From positions 25,078-89,077 of the forward strand of contig NZ_CAMLHX010000013.1 of the NCBI RefSeq assembly GCF_946479965.1: a DNA stretch of 64,000 nucleotides, in the 5' to 3' direction. Under the pieces are notes generated by a model. The model was not told the DNA's origin, searched no databases, and saw nothing but the letters and a program-made list of their open reading frames with translations. This DNA is from an uncultured Mucilaginibacter sp. Lineage in GTDB: Bacteria; Bacteroidota; Bacteroidia; Sphingobacteriales; Sphingobacteriaceae. A program made the translations under genes and the position numbers. Below are positions 42,748 through 52,699 of the stretch, piece after piece (within the stretch, counting starts at the first letter, position 1; the number at the start of each line of letters is the position of its first letter).

Positions 42748-44298
42748 ATGCATTTATACCGTTATATAATATTACTGCTATTGCTGCCATTTATTGCAGC
42801 TGCACAACCGGCAACGGATACGATACCAAAAGTAAAGTTTGCGCCAAAGCGCGAATTCAGGGCCGCATGGATAGCCACTGTCGAGAATATAGACTGGCCA
42901 ACCCGTATAGGTATGACCGGAATTGAACAGCAGAAACAGTTGGTTGATATACTGAATGCGCATCAGCAAATAGGGTTAAACGCCGTTATGTTTCAGATAC
43001 GGCCAGCTGCCGATGCTTATTATGCAAAAGGCACCGAGCCCTGGGCGCGCTGGCTTAATGGTAAACAGGGGCAACCCCCTGTGCCGTTTTATGACCCGCT
43101 GGAGTTTGCTATTACCGAGGCACATAAACGCGGCATTGAGCTGCACGCCTGGTTTAATCCTTACCGCGCTACCAAGGATAAGAGGTTTAATTTATTAAGC
43201 CCCGACCATATTACCAATTTAAAGCCGGAGTGGTTTTTTGTTTATGGGGAAGAAAAGTTATTTAACCCGGGGCTGCCCGAGGTGCGCCAGTATATTATAA
43301 AGATTGTACTTAACGTGGTTGATAATTACGATATAGACGGCGTACATATGGACGATTATTTTTATCCGTACCAAATATCAGGGCAAAGAATAAACGATGC
43401 TGCAGCCTTTGCAAAATATGGTGGAGAGTTTCAGGATATACGTGATTGGCGCCGTAACAACGTAGATCTGCTTATAAAAGAACTGGCAGACAGTATCCAC
43501 AAACATAACCCGCGTATTAAGTTTGGCATTAGTCCGCGGGGCATCTGGGCCAACAAATCACAAAATCCTGAGGGGTCTGACACCCGTGGCGGCGATGCTT
43601 ATTACGAACAGTATGCTGATTCGCGCAAGTGGATAAGAGAGGGATGGGTTGATTATATTAATCCGCAGTTATATTGGCAAATGGGTTATCGTTTAGCAGC
43701 GTTTGATGTGTTGGTTGACTGGTGGAGCAATAACGCCAACAATCATCATGTTTACATAGGGCAAGCGCCGTACCGTATGGCAGAGAGGGCTTCAATAGCT
43801 TTTCATAACCCTGCGGAGTTGCCTAATCAAATAAGATATCTTCGGGGTAATCCGCGTGTACAGGGTAGTGTGTTTTTCAACACCAACTCGCTAACCAAAA
43901 ACTTATATGGTTTTACTGATTCGTTGAAGCAAAACTTTTATAAATATCCGGCCCTGCCGCCGCCAATGCTTTGGCTTGACTCTGTAGCGCCTAATATACC
44001 ACGTGGTTTTTCTGTTACTAAAATAGCCCCGCGCACCATACAGCTTAAATGGGAAGCTCCTTTACCTGCCCGCGATAAGGAACCGGTTTATGGCTATGTT
44101 ATTTATCGCTTTGAGGGTAATGAAAAGATAAACTTAGACGATCCGAAAAATATACTGCGCATAAATTATAACACCGGTACAGTGTTTAATGATACTACTG
44201 TGCAACCCGGCAAAACCTATTTATATGTTGTATCTGCTATCGACCGGTTAAAAAACGAAAGCGACCGAACGCCCTCTATCGCCGTGATGATAAATTAG
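42748..44298 (+). CDS. GH10-like (GHL10/DUF187) glycoside hydrolase with FN3 domain
   Basis: 516 aa. Signal peptide MHLYRYIILLLLLPFIAAA; start chosen by the promoter at 42716 and the signal. Family landmarks: EFRAAWIATVENIDWPT, QIRPAADAYY, WFNPYR, DGVHMDDYFYPY (catalytic-site region) and FGISPRGIW. A fibronectin III-like domain fills the C-terminal ~90 residues (KLKWEAPLP...TYLYVVSAIDRLKNES). Members act on peptidoglycan-related or other glycans outside the cytoplasm. Confidence 0.92.
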   Translation: MHLYRYIILLLLLPFIAAAQPATDTIPKVKFAPKREFRAAWIATVENIDWPTRIGMTGIEQQKQLVDILNAHQQIGLNAVMFQIRPAADAYYAKGTEPWARWLNGKQGQPPVPFYDPLEFAITEAHKRGIELHAWFNPYRATKDKRFNLLSPDHITNLKPEWFFVYGEEKLFNPGLPEVRQYIIKIVLNVVDNYDIDGVHMDDYFYPYQISGQRINDAAAFAKYGGEFQDIRDWRRNNVDLLIKELADSIHKHNPRIKFGISPRGIWANKSQNPEGSDTRGGDAYYEQYADSRKWIREGWVDYINPQLYWQMGYRLAAFDVLVDWWSNNANNHHVYIGQAPYRMAERASIAFHNPAELPNQIRYLRGNPRVQGSVFFNTNSLTKNLYGFTDSLKQNFYKYPALPPPMLWLDSVAPNIPRGFSVTKIAPRTIQLKWEAPLPARDKEPVYGYVIYRFEGNEKINLDDPKNILRINYNTGTVFNDTTVQPGKTYLYVVSAIDRLKNESDRTPSIAVMIN

Positions 44299-44333
44299 CG
44301 GGCGTTTAATTATCTTGCCTGCTGATTGATGTT

Positions 44334-44792
44334 ATGAGAGCTGTTATACAAAGGGTAACGCAGGCAAGTTGTACGGCGGATGGAAACATTACCGGCCAGA
44401 TCGATACGGGCCTGCTTGTGCTTTTAGGCATTGAAGATGCCGATACCGAGGATGACCTGCAATGGTTGGCTCAAAAGATCTGTAGCCTCCGCATTTTTGG
44501 TGATGAGAATGGTTTAATGAATAAAGCGCTGGCCGATGTTGGCGGTAGTATTCTGCTTATATCTCAATTTACCTTGTTTGCCCAAACTAAAAAGGGGAAC
44601 CGCCCATCGTTTATCCGCGCTGCGCGACCCGAAAAAGCGATACCGCTTTACGAGAAAATGATAGCCAAGCTGGAGGAGATAACCGGACAAAAAATTGCAA
44701 CGGGTATTTTTGGAGCTGATATGAAGATAAGTTTGGTTAATGATGGACCGGTCACGGTTATAATGGACACTAAAGACAAAGACAATCACTAG
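44334..44792 (+). CDS. dtd: D-aminoacyl-tRNA deacylase
   Basis: 152 aa, full length. Contains the two active-site motifs: SQFTLFA (SQFTLxA) and NDGPVTVIMD (NxGPVT). It removes D-amino acids, and glycine mischarged on tRNA-Ala. The MazG-like gene starts 3 bp later. Confidence 0.97.
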   Translation: MRAVIQRVTQASCTADGNITGQIDTGLLVLLGIEDADTEDDLQWLAQKICSLRIFGDENGLMNKALADVGGSILLISQFTLFAQTKKGNRPSFIRAARPEKAIPLYEKMIAKLEEITGQKIATGIFGADMKISLVNDGPVTVIMDTKDKDNH

Positions 44793-44795
44793 CAA

Positions 44796-45122
44796 ATGGA
44801 GTTATCAGCAATACAGAAAACAGTAGACGATTGGATTAAGAGTACCGGCATCCGTTATTTTAACGAACTCACCAACACTGCCATTTTAATGGAAGAGGTA
44901 GGCGAGGTGGCCCGTATAATGGCAAGGCAATACGGCGAGCAATCCTTCAAAAAATCGGATACAGAAGTAAACCTGGCTGATGAAATGGCCGATGTTTTAT
45001 TTGTGCTGATATGCCTGGCCAACCAAACGGGTATTGACCTTACCGAAGCGCTCCAAAAAAACATGGAGAAGAAAAGCATTCGCGATGCCGACCGGCATAA
45101 AAATAACGAGAAGTTGACGTAG
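44796..45122 (+). CDS. MazG-like nucleotide pyrophosphohydrolase
   Basis: 108 aa, single four-helix MazG domain with the metal-binding pattern EEVGEVARIMARQYGE and DEMADVLFVLICLAN (EExxE...ExxD type). It hydrolyses a nucleoside triphosphate to the monophosphate, a house-cleaning role. Cotranscribed with dtd. Confidence 0.92.
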   Translation: MELSAIQKTVDDWIKSTGIRYFNELTNTAILMEEVGEVARIMARQYGEQSFKKSDTEVNLADEMADVLFVLICLANQTGIDLTEALQKNMEKKSIRDADRHKNNEKLT

Positions 45123-45171
45123 AAAATCCTCTGCCATCCACCCTATAAAACCAAAATATTATATATCAAAA

Positions 45172-45200
45172 AATTAAATGCAATAATGTTGCATTTAATT
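45172..45200. other. Perfect inverted repeat between MazG-like and DUF4349 genes
   Basis: AATTAAATGCAA (45172-45183) and TTGCATTTAATT (45189-45200), five-base loop. Either an AT-rich terminator of the dtd/mazG unit or an operator for the lipoprotein gene 45 bp downstream. Confidence 0.45.
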
Positions 45201-45244
45201 AAAATAAGTTCTTAGCTTTATAGAGTAAACCTAATTTACTTATT

Positions 45245-46183
45245 ATGAGAAAGATTTTAGTTGCGATTGTCTTAACGGTAGCTGTTTCGGCATGTAAGGG
45301 ACCCAGTAGGCCGGAAAGTGATAAAATGACAAGCGCTGATGCCAATGCCGAAATAAGGATTGATGAAGCGGTAGGGAATAGTGAGGCTAAGAGCATGGAT
45401 CTTACATTGGCATCCGCATCACCACCCCGGAAGGCAGGTTATGTGAAATTTCCTACTTTTCCTGTGATTGACGACTACGGCGACCAGGCATCAAAAACAG
45501 GTAAACCAAGTGTTGCGGAGAAAAAGATCATCAAAGAAGGTGAGATTCATTTTAAAACTGCTGATATTAACGATACCCGTAAAACGCTTTATGCATCGTT
45601 GAAAAAGCTGGGCGGTTATGTTGCCGAAGAGAGTGAGAACAACGATAGCGAAAGCGGCCAAAAGGAGATTACTTTACAAACCCGCATCCCCTCAAAAAAT
45701 TTTGATCTTTTTCTGAGTAATGTTTCTGAAAATGCGGAAAGTGTCGACTCCAAGAACATCAGTATAAGAGATGTGACCACGCAGTTTATAGATGTTACAA
45801 CGCAACTAGCTAATAAAAAGAAACTGGAAGAGCGTTATTTGGAATTGCTTAAGAAGGGTAATAAAATATCAGACCTACTGGAGATAGAAAATAAGCTTAC
45901 CGAAATAAGAAGCGATATAGAATCAACCCAGGGGCAATTAAATTACCTGTCAAAGCAAGTTGAGTATAGCTCATTAAATATTACGTTTTACTCCAGGCAA
46001 ACTGTTCAGGATAATGGGCAATCCTTTGGTTATAAAATAAAGAGGGCGTTAATCGGCGGATGGCATACTTTGAGTAACTTGTTCTTCAGCTTTATAGAAT
46101 TGTGGCCGATATGGCTTATACTCGCAGCTTTGGTTTATCTTTTCAGAAGATGGCTTAGAAAAAGAAGAGCAGCAAATAGTTAA
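45245..46183 (+). CDS. DUF4349 lipoprotein
   Basis: 312 aa. Lipoprotein signal MRKILVAIVLTVAVSAC; then IIKEGEIHFKTADINDTRKT, the DUF4349 core with LGGYVAEESEN and TRIPSKNFD; a coiled coil ~185-250 (LLEIENKLTEIRSDIESTQG) and a C-terminal membrane helix (~283-300) followed by a basic tail RRWLRKRRA. Probably lies across the periplasm; function unknown. Confidence 0.9.
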   Translation: MRKILVAIVLTVAVSACKGPSRPESDKMTSADANAEIRIDEAVGNSEAKSMDLTLASASPPRKAGYVKFPTFPVIDDYGDQASKTGKPSVAEKKIIKEGEIHFKTADINDTRKTLYASLKKLGGYVAEESENNDSESGQKEITLQTRIPSKNFDLFLSNVSENAESVDSKNISIRDVTTQFIDVTTQLANKKKLEERYLELLKKGNKISDLLEIENKLTEIRSDIESTQGQLNYLSKQVEYSSLNITFYSRQTVQDNGQSFGYKIKRALIGGWHTLSNLFFSFIELWPIWLILAALVYLFRRWLRKRRAANS

Positions 46184-46193
46184 ACAATGAAGA

Positions 46194-46226
46194 GGTGTCA
46201 CTTGGAGCTTGTCGAGCTATGACACC
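46194..46226. terminator. Terminator-like hairpin between convergent genes
   Basis: GGTGTCA (46194-46200) and TGACACC (46220-46226) enclose an inner AGCTTGTCGAGCT hairpin; TTCTCTATTTT follows on the plus strand. Confidence 0.6.
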
Positions 46227-46230
46227 TTCT

Positions 46231-46986
46231 CTATTTTAATTTCACCAACCGCTCGCCATCCAGAACAGGGATGGCAGTAGTTACGTCAACATTCAGGCAA
46301 AATTCTATATCTTTTTCAATACCAAGGGCTTTAAGCCGCGCGCTGTGGGATGTTTTTTTAAGGTAGCCGTTCAGATCATCCTTGGCCAGGTTGTACATGT
46401 CGTTAGCGGCAATAGCAGGGTCGTCCAATCTGAAGCCGTGGTCTTTTAACTGCTCAACAACGGCCCCGGCGAACAAGGTGTCTTCCAGGTTAAAATTGTT
46501 TTTCCAACCGGAGCAAACCAGCAGGGTATTTTCTTGCTGCAACTTTAGCCAGTTACAAAGGGCAGTGAGGTTTAAAAATGAACCGATAACGATCCTTTTC
46601 GCCCTGCGCGACAGGTGCAGGGCATGCGTGCCGTTAGTAGTGGTAAGCACCACCGTTTTGCCGCTTACTTTTTCTTTAGTGTAGGAGAATGGCGAGTTGC
46701 CAAAATCAAAGCCTGATACCACTTCGCCATCGCGCTCGGCGGCTAGTAAATAGTCGAACCCTTTTTCAATGTAGGCGCTGCATTCTTCCACTTTTGATAC
46801 GGGGATAATAGCCTCAGCCCCGTTTTCAATGCCATAACAAATAGAAGTAGTGGCCCTGAATACATCAATTATAACTACAATATAGTCCTCCACTTTATAG
46901 AGCGGAATAAGCGCAGGTGTAAGACAAGCATGTAACTTAGCCCCCCAACCCCCTAAAGGGGGAGTATTTTCAGTTTGTATATCCAT
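46231..46986 (-). CDS. ComB-like 2-phosphosulfolactate phosphatase
   Basis: 251 aa. Landmarks of the ComB family: VVIIDVFRATTSICYGIENG, LLAAERDGEVVSGFDFGNSP, TTTNGTHALHLS and ENTLLVCSGWKNNFNLEDTLFAGAVV, split over ~36-175. In archaea ComB acts in coenzyme M synthesis; in Bacteroidota its substrate is not settled, possibly sulfolactate metabolism. Residues 1-18 (MDIQTENTPPLGGWGAK) are encoded by the C/G-rich palindrome at 46949; homologs usually begin near CLTP, so the element has supplied or altered the N-terminus. 21 bp downstream of gcvT. Confidence 0.87.
   Translation of the reverse strand: MDIQTENTPPLGGWGAKLHACLTPALIPLYKVEDYIVVIIDVFRATTSICYGIENGAEAIIPVSKVEECSAYIEKGFDYLLAAERDGEVVSGFDFGNSPFSYTKEKVSGKTVVLTTTNGTHALHLSRRAKRIVIGSFLNLTALCNWLKLQQENTLLVCSGWKNNFNLEDTLFAGAVVEQLKDHGFRLDDPAIAANDMYNLAKDDLNGYLKKTSHSARLKALGIEKDIEFCLNVDVTTAIPVLDGERLVKLK
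46949..46962. repeat. C/G-rich palindromic element at the ComB-like N-terminus
   Basis: CCCCCTAAAGGGGG with an adjacent C-run (46941-46946). It resembles the element at 22822-22835 and a degenerate half at 47003-47016 (CCTCTTTAGGGGGC) at the gcvT 3' end. Possibly a dispersed REP-like sequence. Confidence 0.6.
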
Positions 46987-47007
46987 GTAATGAACTATCG
47001 TTCCTCT

Positions 47008-48087
47008 TTAGGGGGCAAACGGTGGCTTCTTCACCACTGCTTTAATCCTATTATCTCTGATCTTTATAAATATCTCAGTGCCTTCCTTAGCAAATACGGT
47101 TGGCACATAACCCATGCCAATAGCTTTTTGCAAGGATGGCGATTGCGTGCCGGATGTTACCCTGCCAATGGTGTTACCTTCTGCATCAGTTATCTCATAA
47201 TCATGCCTTGGTATGCCCCGTTCCACCATTTCAAAGCCCACGAGTTTTTTAGCTACCCCAGCGTGCTTTTGCTGCTCCAGTTGTTTAGAATTAGTAAACT
47301 CCTTGCTGAACTTGGTTACCCAGCCCAGACCTGCTTCCAGCGGTGAGGTGGTATCGTCAATGTCATTGCCGTACAAACAGAAACCCATCTCCAGGCGTAA
47401 AGTATCCCTGGCACCCAAGCCAATTGGTTTTATACCGAAAGGCTCGCCGGCTTTAAATACTTCGTTCCAGATGTGCTCTGCATTGGCGTTATCAAAATAT
47501 AATTCAAATCCACCTGCACCGGTGTATCCCGTTGCTGATACCACTACATTGTCAATCCCGGCAAACTTTCCTTTTTTAAAGGTGTAATATTCCATCGTGC
47601 CCAAATCAATATCGGTAAGGCTTTGCAACGCCTCAGCCGCTTTTGGGCCCTGCACCGCTAATAATGAGGTGCGGTCTGAGATATTCTTCATATCAACACC
47701 GCCGGTGTTAAATTTGCTTATCCAATCCCAATCTTTATCAATGTTGGATGCATTTACTACCAACATATAGGTCTTCTCATCAATGCGGTAAACCAACAGG
47801 TCATCAACAATGCCGCCCTGCTCATTAGGCAGGCAGGAGTATTGTACTTTGCCATCATACAGTTTGGATGCATCGTTACTTGTAACACGCTGTATCAGGT
47901 CAAGGGCTCCTTCACCTTTCAGTATGAATTCGCCCATGTGGCTCACATCAAAAACACCTACGGCTTTACGCACAGTTTCGTGCTCGGCATTAATGCCTGC
48001 ATATTGCACAGGCATATTGTAACCTGCAAAGGGCACCATTTTGGCTCCTAATTTTATGTGGATATCAGTTAACGCGGTGTTCTTCAT
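47008..48087 (-). CDS. gcvT: Aminomethyltransferase (glycine cleavage T protein)
   Basis: 359 aa, usual length. Landmarks: [47 protein letters not shown] and the folate-site [13 protein letters not shown]. It transfers the methylene unit from the aminomethyl-lipoyl arm of GcvH to tetrahydrofolate. Its C-terminus VVKKPPFAP ends against the degenerate G-rich element. Confidence 0.97.
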   Translation of the reverse strand: MKNTALTDIHIKLGAKMVPFAGYNMPVQYAGINAEHETVRKAVGVFDVSHMGEFILKGEGALDLIQRVTSNDASKLYDGKVQYSCLPNEQGGIVDDLLVYRIDEKTYMLVVNASNIDKDWDWISKFNTGGVDMKNISDRTSLLAVQGPKAAEALQSLTDIDLGTMEYYTFKKGKFAGIDNVVVSATGYTGAGGFELYFDNANAEHIWNEVFKAGEPFGIKPIGLGARDTLRLEMGFCLYGNDIDDTTSPLEAGLGWVTKFSKEFTNSKQLEQQKHAGVAKKLVGFEMVERGIPRHDYEITDAEGNTIGRVTSGTQSPSLQKAIGMGYVPTVFAKEGTEIFIKIRDNRIKAVVKKPPFAP

Positions 48088-48150
48088 ATTAATAAACTAA
48101 ACCGGGGCAAAAGTAATAAAATTGAGCAGCTTAATCGGATGAAAGGGCCG

Positions 48151-49365
48151 TTAAACTTTATATTTAGGTTGCAGGCAAAGGCCGTAAAAATCAACCAGCT
48201 TTTGGGTTATCAGGTGTATATCGTATTCTGCCTCTATCAATTTGCGGGCATTTGCGCCTACCTGCCTGCAATACCCCTCGTCGCTAATGCAGCGTTTTAT
48301 CGCAATATAAAATTCTTCTATCGTGTCAGCTATCAATATATCGCGGCCATTTACATAGTTAATGCCCTCGGCACCCAACGATGTGGAGATAATGCATTTT
48401 TGCATGGCCATGCCTTCCACTATTTTCACACGCATACCGCCGCTGGTTAAAAGCGGCACTATCATTATGGCTTTACTGTTTACAAACTCAAGTGCGTTAT
48501 CCACCTCGCCCTGGATGAATATTTTGCCAAGCGCCTCATAATCGTCAAAAACTTCGGGGATATCATTGCCGGCAACATATAGCTTGGTCATCAGTTCGCC
48601 GTTGGCAATAACGGTATGAAAATTTTCGAGGAACCATTCCATCCCCTCACGATTAGGCAGCCAATCCAACGATCCCAGGAAGAACAAACTCGGAAATTCC
48701 GTACGGCTGTGGTCGGCCGTGTATTGATCAAGCCTTATACCAATAGGCAGTACTTGTATCATGACGTTAATACCGTCATTAACAAGAGTGTTTTTATCCT
48801 CGTTGGTAAACACCAGCAAGGCGTCAAACTTATTAAGCTGATGAAGCTCATAGTTCTTTATGCGCCGGGCATGCAGTTTTAGGTACGACCTTTTAAAAGG
48901 ATCTATTTTTTGTTGCGAAAGGCGATCCCATAATTGGTTCTCAATGTTGTGAGCCCGGTATACCAGTTTCGCATTCGAGTTTTTGCGTGCGGCATCATAA
49001 TAAAGCGTGGTAAGCAGGCCCTCAAACTGAATGATATCAAAGTCGTTTGTTTTTACCTCGTTTATAATTAGTTTTTCAAAACCTTCATCGTAGTATCTGT
49101 CGATATTAAAAGAAGTTTTTTGCAGCAGGTTGGCGGCCACCTGAAATATGGTTACTGTAATATCTATCCGATGTGCCTTATAGCTTATTTTGCCAAGGAG
49201 ATCGTCATCGGGCAGGCAGTCTTCCAGACTGGCCTTTGTATTAAGCGCTAATACTGATACCTGGTGGCCCATGCGCAACAATCCCCGTATGGTGTTGCAC
49301 ACCACAATAGAGTATCCGCCGTTTTGCGGAAACGGTACACGATGAGACAGGATAAGTATCTTCAA
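48151..49365 (-). CDS. GT4 family glycosyltransferase
   Basis: 404 aa from TTG 49365, giving the canonical beginning KILILSHRVPFPQNGGYSIV; an in-frame GTG at 49407 would add 14 residues. GT-B fold with FLGSLDWLPNREGMEWFLEN (start of the C-terminal domain) and the E-rich donor site GGMRVKIVEGMAMQKCIIST. Likely adds a sugar to a cell-surface glycan. Transcribed alone. Confidence 0.88.
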   Translation of the reverse strand: MKILILSHRVPFPQNGGYSIVVCNTIRGLLRMGHQVSVLALNTKASLEDCLPDDDLLGKISYKAHRIDITVTIFQVAANLLQKTSFNIDRYYDEGFEKLIINEVKTNDFDIIQFEGLLTTLYYDAARKNSNAKLVYRAHNIENQLWDRLSQQKIDPFKRSYLKLHARRIKNYELHQLNKFDALLVFTNEDKNTLVNDGINVMIQVLPIGIRLDQYTADHSRTEFPSLFFLGSLDWLPNREGMEWFLENFHTVIANGELMTKLYVAGNDIPEVFDDYEALGKIFIQGEVDNALEFVNSKAIMIVPLLTSGGMRVKIVEGMAMQKCIISTSLGAEGINYVNGRDILIADTIEEFYIAIKRCISDEGYCRQVGANARKLIEAEYDIHLITQKLVDFYGLCLQPKYKV

Positions 49366-49458
49366 AACTATTTTAGGCTTTAAACAAAAATAGCTTATAT
49401 GCCCCACAGAAACAAGGTGATAGCACCTTGCCGGGTCACGCGGAAGTAATTTGAATGA

Positions 49459-50064
49459 CTAAAATGCTGTCTCTTCTTCAACATCAAGTGATGTTACCCT
49501 GAAAGTGCGCCTGTGGTAGGGTGTGTAACCAATTTGTAAAATGGTTTTGCGGTGTTTAATAGTGGGATAGCCTTTGTTGCTGTGCCACTCATATTCCGGA
49601 TGGTACAATGCAATTTCCTTCATATAGTCATCGCGGTAGGTCTTTGCCAAAATAGAAGCGGCAGCAATACTGAAGTATTTACCATCGCCGCCTACTATAC
49701 ACTGGTGTGGTATAGTTTGATGTTTATTGAAACGATTGCCATCAATAAGCAGTAGTTGCGGCTGCAGATGCAGCTTGGCAATGGCCCTGTGCATGGCCAG
49801 AAACGACGCATTAAGTATATTGATCTCGTCTATCTCAATATTATCTACCGATGCTACGGCAAAGGCTATTGCCTTCTGTTCAATTTCATCACGCAAGGCA
49901 TATCTGATTTCTTCAGACAGCTGCTTTGAATCATTTAGCAGTTCGTGCTCAAAATCATGCGGCAATATCACGGCAGCAGCAAACACCGGCCCGGCCAAAC
50001 AACCACGGCCTGCTTCGTCGCAACCTGCTTCAATTAATTCATGCTGAAATCTGGCTAATAACAC
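49459..50064 (-). CDS. rnhB: Ribonuclease HII
   Basis: 201 aa, GTG start. The active-site motif [20 protein letters not shown] (~19-38), [17 protein letters not shown] and YPTIKHR are all present. It cuts RNA of RNA-DNA hybrids and removes ribonucleotides from DNA. Confidence 0.97.
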   Translation of the reverse strand: MLLARFQHELIEAGCDEAGRGCLAGPVFAAAVILPHDFEHELLNDSKQLSEEIRYALRDEIEQKAIAFAVASVDNIEIDEINILNASFLAMHRAIAKLHLQPQLLLIDGNRFNKHQTIPHQCIVGGDGKYFSIAAASILAKTYRDDYMKEIALYHPEYEWHSNKGYPTIKHRKTILQIGYTPYHRRTFRVTSLDVEEETAF

Positions 50065-50127
50065 AATACAAAAAGACGATATTTAGTTAAACGGTGCAAC
50101 AAATGTTTTTCACACGTTTTAAACAAA

Positions 50128-51366
50128 TTAAAATATCCGCAGCGTAAGCATGGTTATGTCATCAATGGGTTTGCCTTTTACGTTGGCTTTCAAATGGTCC
50201 AAAAGCGCCTGATTAAATGTATCAGGGGTTTCCTCGCCCCGCGCAATAACAAAGTCAAACAATAATTCCTCATTCCATCCTTTATCTTCATGGGGCTCAA
50301 AATCAAGCAGCCCATCGGTGTAGTTAAACAGCAAACTCCCGGGTTCAATATCAATTTCACCCTGGTTTAAAAATGGTAGCTCTTCAAAAGCACCTATCAT
50401 GGTTGTGCCCAATTTAAGCGTTACAGCCTCGCCTTCACAATAAAGTATGGTAGGGTTATGGCCCGCATTAATATAATTGAGCTTGCGGGTTTGCTGATTA
50501 TATTTAGCTATAAACAGCGTAATAAACCGTTCGCCCTTCGTGTTTTCTATAACTTTGTGATTAAGGCGTTCTACAATGTTAACAAGGTCATCTTCTACCG
50601 CCGTCCAGGCATGCAGCGTAGCCTGAAAATTTGCCATTAACATGGCCGCAGACACTCCTTTTCCTGATACATCCGCAATACACCATAAAAACTCATTTTC
50701 ATTTAGACGTATAAAGTCAAAATAGTCGCCGCCTATATTTTGGTGAGGTAAGTACCGGGCGCCCACTTCTACAGCAGTTTCCTTATGTAACCGTAAAGGG
50801 ATAAGCATGTTCTGCACTTCTGCTGCAAGTTCCATCTCCCGCTGAAAACGCTCCGACTGTAGCCGCTCCTTAAAAAGTTTCTTGTTTTCAAGCGCAACCA
50901 CTACCACATTAACAAGGGTTTGTATAAAGTTGAGGTCATTGCTCAACATTTCGCCTGTTCTATTGAAATCGCCTATGAGTGCGTAGGCAAGGGCTTTGCT
51001 TTTATGATAGATCGGGATAAAGTAATCATACTTACTAAGTACGGCATCGGCGTTTTTTGCCAAAGGCTCCGGCGATCGTATTTTACTTAATGTGGCGCAG
51101 GCTTTACTTAATACACCAGTGGGTTCTATATCGCCCCCGTATTTTGATATACAGGCATAGTTGTTGTCTTTTTCTATTAAAAACCTAAAGCGCCCAACTT
51201 GCAAATAATTTTGCAGGATAACTTCCAACATCTGTATAAGTACAGTTGTTGATGTGTTTTTATTGATTGCGCGGGTAACCTCTAACAGCGAATTTAACTC
51301 TGATTGCCTTTTAAGCAGCAAGCGTATAAGTTCATCTTCACCTGAGGTTTGGTCTATATCCTGCAT
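50128..51366 (-). CDS. PP2C-type (SpoIIE/RsbU) serine phosphatase with GAF-like domain
   Basis: 412 aa. N-terminal GAF-like sensor (~25-165), a linker helix ELAAEVQNMLIP typical of RsbU proteins, then the SpoIIE catalytic domain (~190-410) with metal-binding GGDYFDF and ADVSGKGVSAAMLMA, YINAGHNP, and NYTDGLLD. It is expected to dephosphorylate an anti-sigma-antagonist-type protein in a general stress or partner-switch pathway; no such partner lies nearby. Confidence 0.92.
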   Translation of the reverse strand: MQDIDQTSGEDELIRLLLKRQSELNSLLEVTRAINKNTSTTVLIQMLEVILQNYLQVGRFRFLIEKDNNYACISKYGGDIEPTGVLSKACATLSKIRSPEPLAKNADAVLSKYDYFIPIYHKSKALAYALIGDFNRTGEMLSNDLNFIQTLVNVVVVALENKKLFKERLQSERFQREMELAAEVQNMLIPLRLHKETAVEVGARYLPHQNIGGDYFDFIRLNENEFLWCIADVSGKGVSAAMLMANFQATLHAWTAVEDDLVNIVERLNHKVIENTKGERFITLFIAKYNQQTRKLNYINAGHNPTILYCEGEAVTLKLGTTMIGAFEELPFLNQGEIDIEPGSLLFNYTDGLLDFEPHEDKGWNEELLFDFVIARGEETPDTFNQALLDHLKANVKGKPIDDITMLTLRIF

Positions 51367-51408
51367 TGGTTATTGGCTCGGGTTGTCTAAAATAGACAAA
51401 AAAATGTT

Positions 51409-52605
51409 TTACATGCGTGTGTTTTGCGATTTTATATCGAAGGCATCGCGTAACGCTACTGTTACAAGGTTAAATGCATAAACTATCAACATAATGGCAA
51501 GGCCGGGAATGATTGATAAATAGGCAGCATCCATTATTATGTATCCGTAATGCTCACGTATCATGCCGCCCCAGGTGGGAGTAGGGGGCTGGGCGCCAAA
51601 GCCCAAAAAACTCAAACCCGCTTCTAATAATATAGCCGAAGCGAAGTTAGAAGAGGCCATTACCAAAATGGGACCTGTAATATTGGGTAAAATATGACCG
51701 GTAATGATCCGGGTATTGCCATAGCCGAGGGCTCGCGCGGCTTCTATATATTCAGTTTGTTTTATGCTGATAACCTGCCCGCGTACCAGCCGCGCCACTT
51801 CAACCCACATGGATAAACCCACTGCCACATAAATTTGCCACAGGCCCTTGCCTAAAGCAAAAGATATAGCCAAAACCAGCAGCAATGCCGGCAGCGACCA
51901 TAATATATTCATCAGCCAGCTTAAAGCGCCATCTATCCATCCACCAAAATAACCTGCCAGCGCCCCTATGGTAACGCCAATTAGCAAGCTGATAATTACT
52001 GCCATTATACCCACCGAAAGCGAGATGCGTGCTCCTAATATTAATCTGCTTAAAATATCGCGCCCGTAAATATCGGTGCCTAACCAAAAGGTTTTATTAA
52101 TAATGTGATGCGATTTTATCTGATCTTGAAATCTGACGTTTGCGGCTTCGCCGGCGTTTAAGGTTTTCTGCCCTATAATTACTTTGCCCGGCTTGTAAAC
52201 CGGCTTTATACCGCTTACCACTTCGTAGATATTATAGGCGCGGATTTCAGGTTTGTCCTCATCGCCTATATATTCTTTTACTAATATGGAGTCTTTAACA
52301 AACTGATAACTTACCATTGGCAGGTCTGAATAAACCGCGGGTTGACCATAGAACATTTTGGTTAAAAAACCTACCGTATCAACATGCTCCGGTTTTTTAA
52401 TGTGCAGCATCGTAAACGTAGTTCCCGGCTTTTTAAGGCTGAGTTGTATGGTTTGGTTATTGGCAAGGGGAGTGTCGTCGGGCATTATTAAATAACCTAA
52501 CGCCGCAATAATTGATACGATAATAATGAATGCCAAACCCACCATGGCGAATTTATTTCGCTTAAAAACTTTCCAGGTGCGCTGTGCTGGGGTTAACTCG
52601 GCCAA
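51409..52605 (-). CDS. DppC/OppC-type peptide ABC transporter permease
   Basis: 398 aa, TTG start. About six helices, with the EAA loop EAARALGYGNTRIITGHILP (~285-304). Between helices 1 and 2 lies a ~130-residue extracytoplasmic insert (~45-175), longer than in enterobacterial DppC and typical of Bacteroidota. Partner permease, ATPases and binding protein are not in the window. Confidence 0.9.
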   Translation of the reverse strand: MAELTPAQRTWKVFKRNKFAMVGLAFIIIVSIIAALGYLIMPDDTPLANNQTIQLSLKKPGTTFTMLHIKKPEHVDTVGFLTKMFYGQPAVYSDLPMVSYQFVKDSILVKEYIGDEDKPEIRAYNIYEVVSGIKPVYKPGKVIIGQKTLNAGEAANVRFQDQIKSHHIINKTFWLGTDIYGRDILSRLILGARISLSVGIMAVIISLLIGVTIGALAGYFGGWIDGALSWLMNILWSLPALLLVLAISFALGKGLWQIYVAVGLSMWVEVARLVRGQVISIKQTEYIEAARALGYGNTRIITGHILPNITGPILVMASSNFASAILLEAGLSFLGFGAQPPTPTWGGMIREHYGYIIMDAAYLSIIPGLAIMLIVYAFNLVTVALRDAFDIKSQNTRM

Positions 52606-52699
52606 TTGTTCAATTGTTTGGCCTAAATATCGTTTAATAAACAGCTATTGGCAAATTGGGTTCGGAATATTTCAGTAGAATGATTAACAGAGTTGTTCA

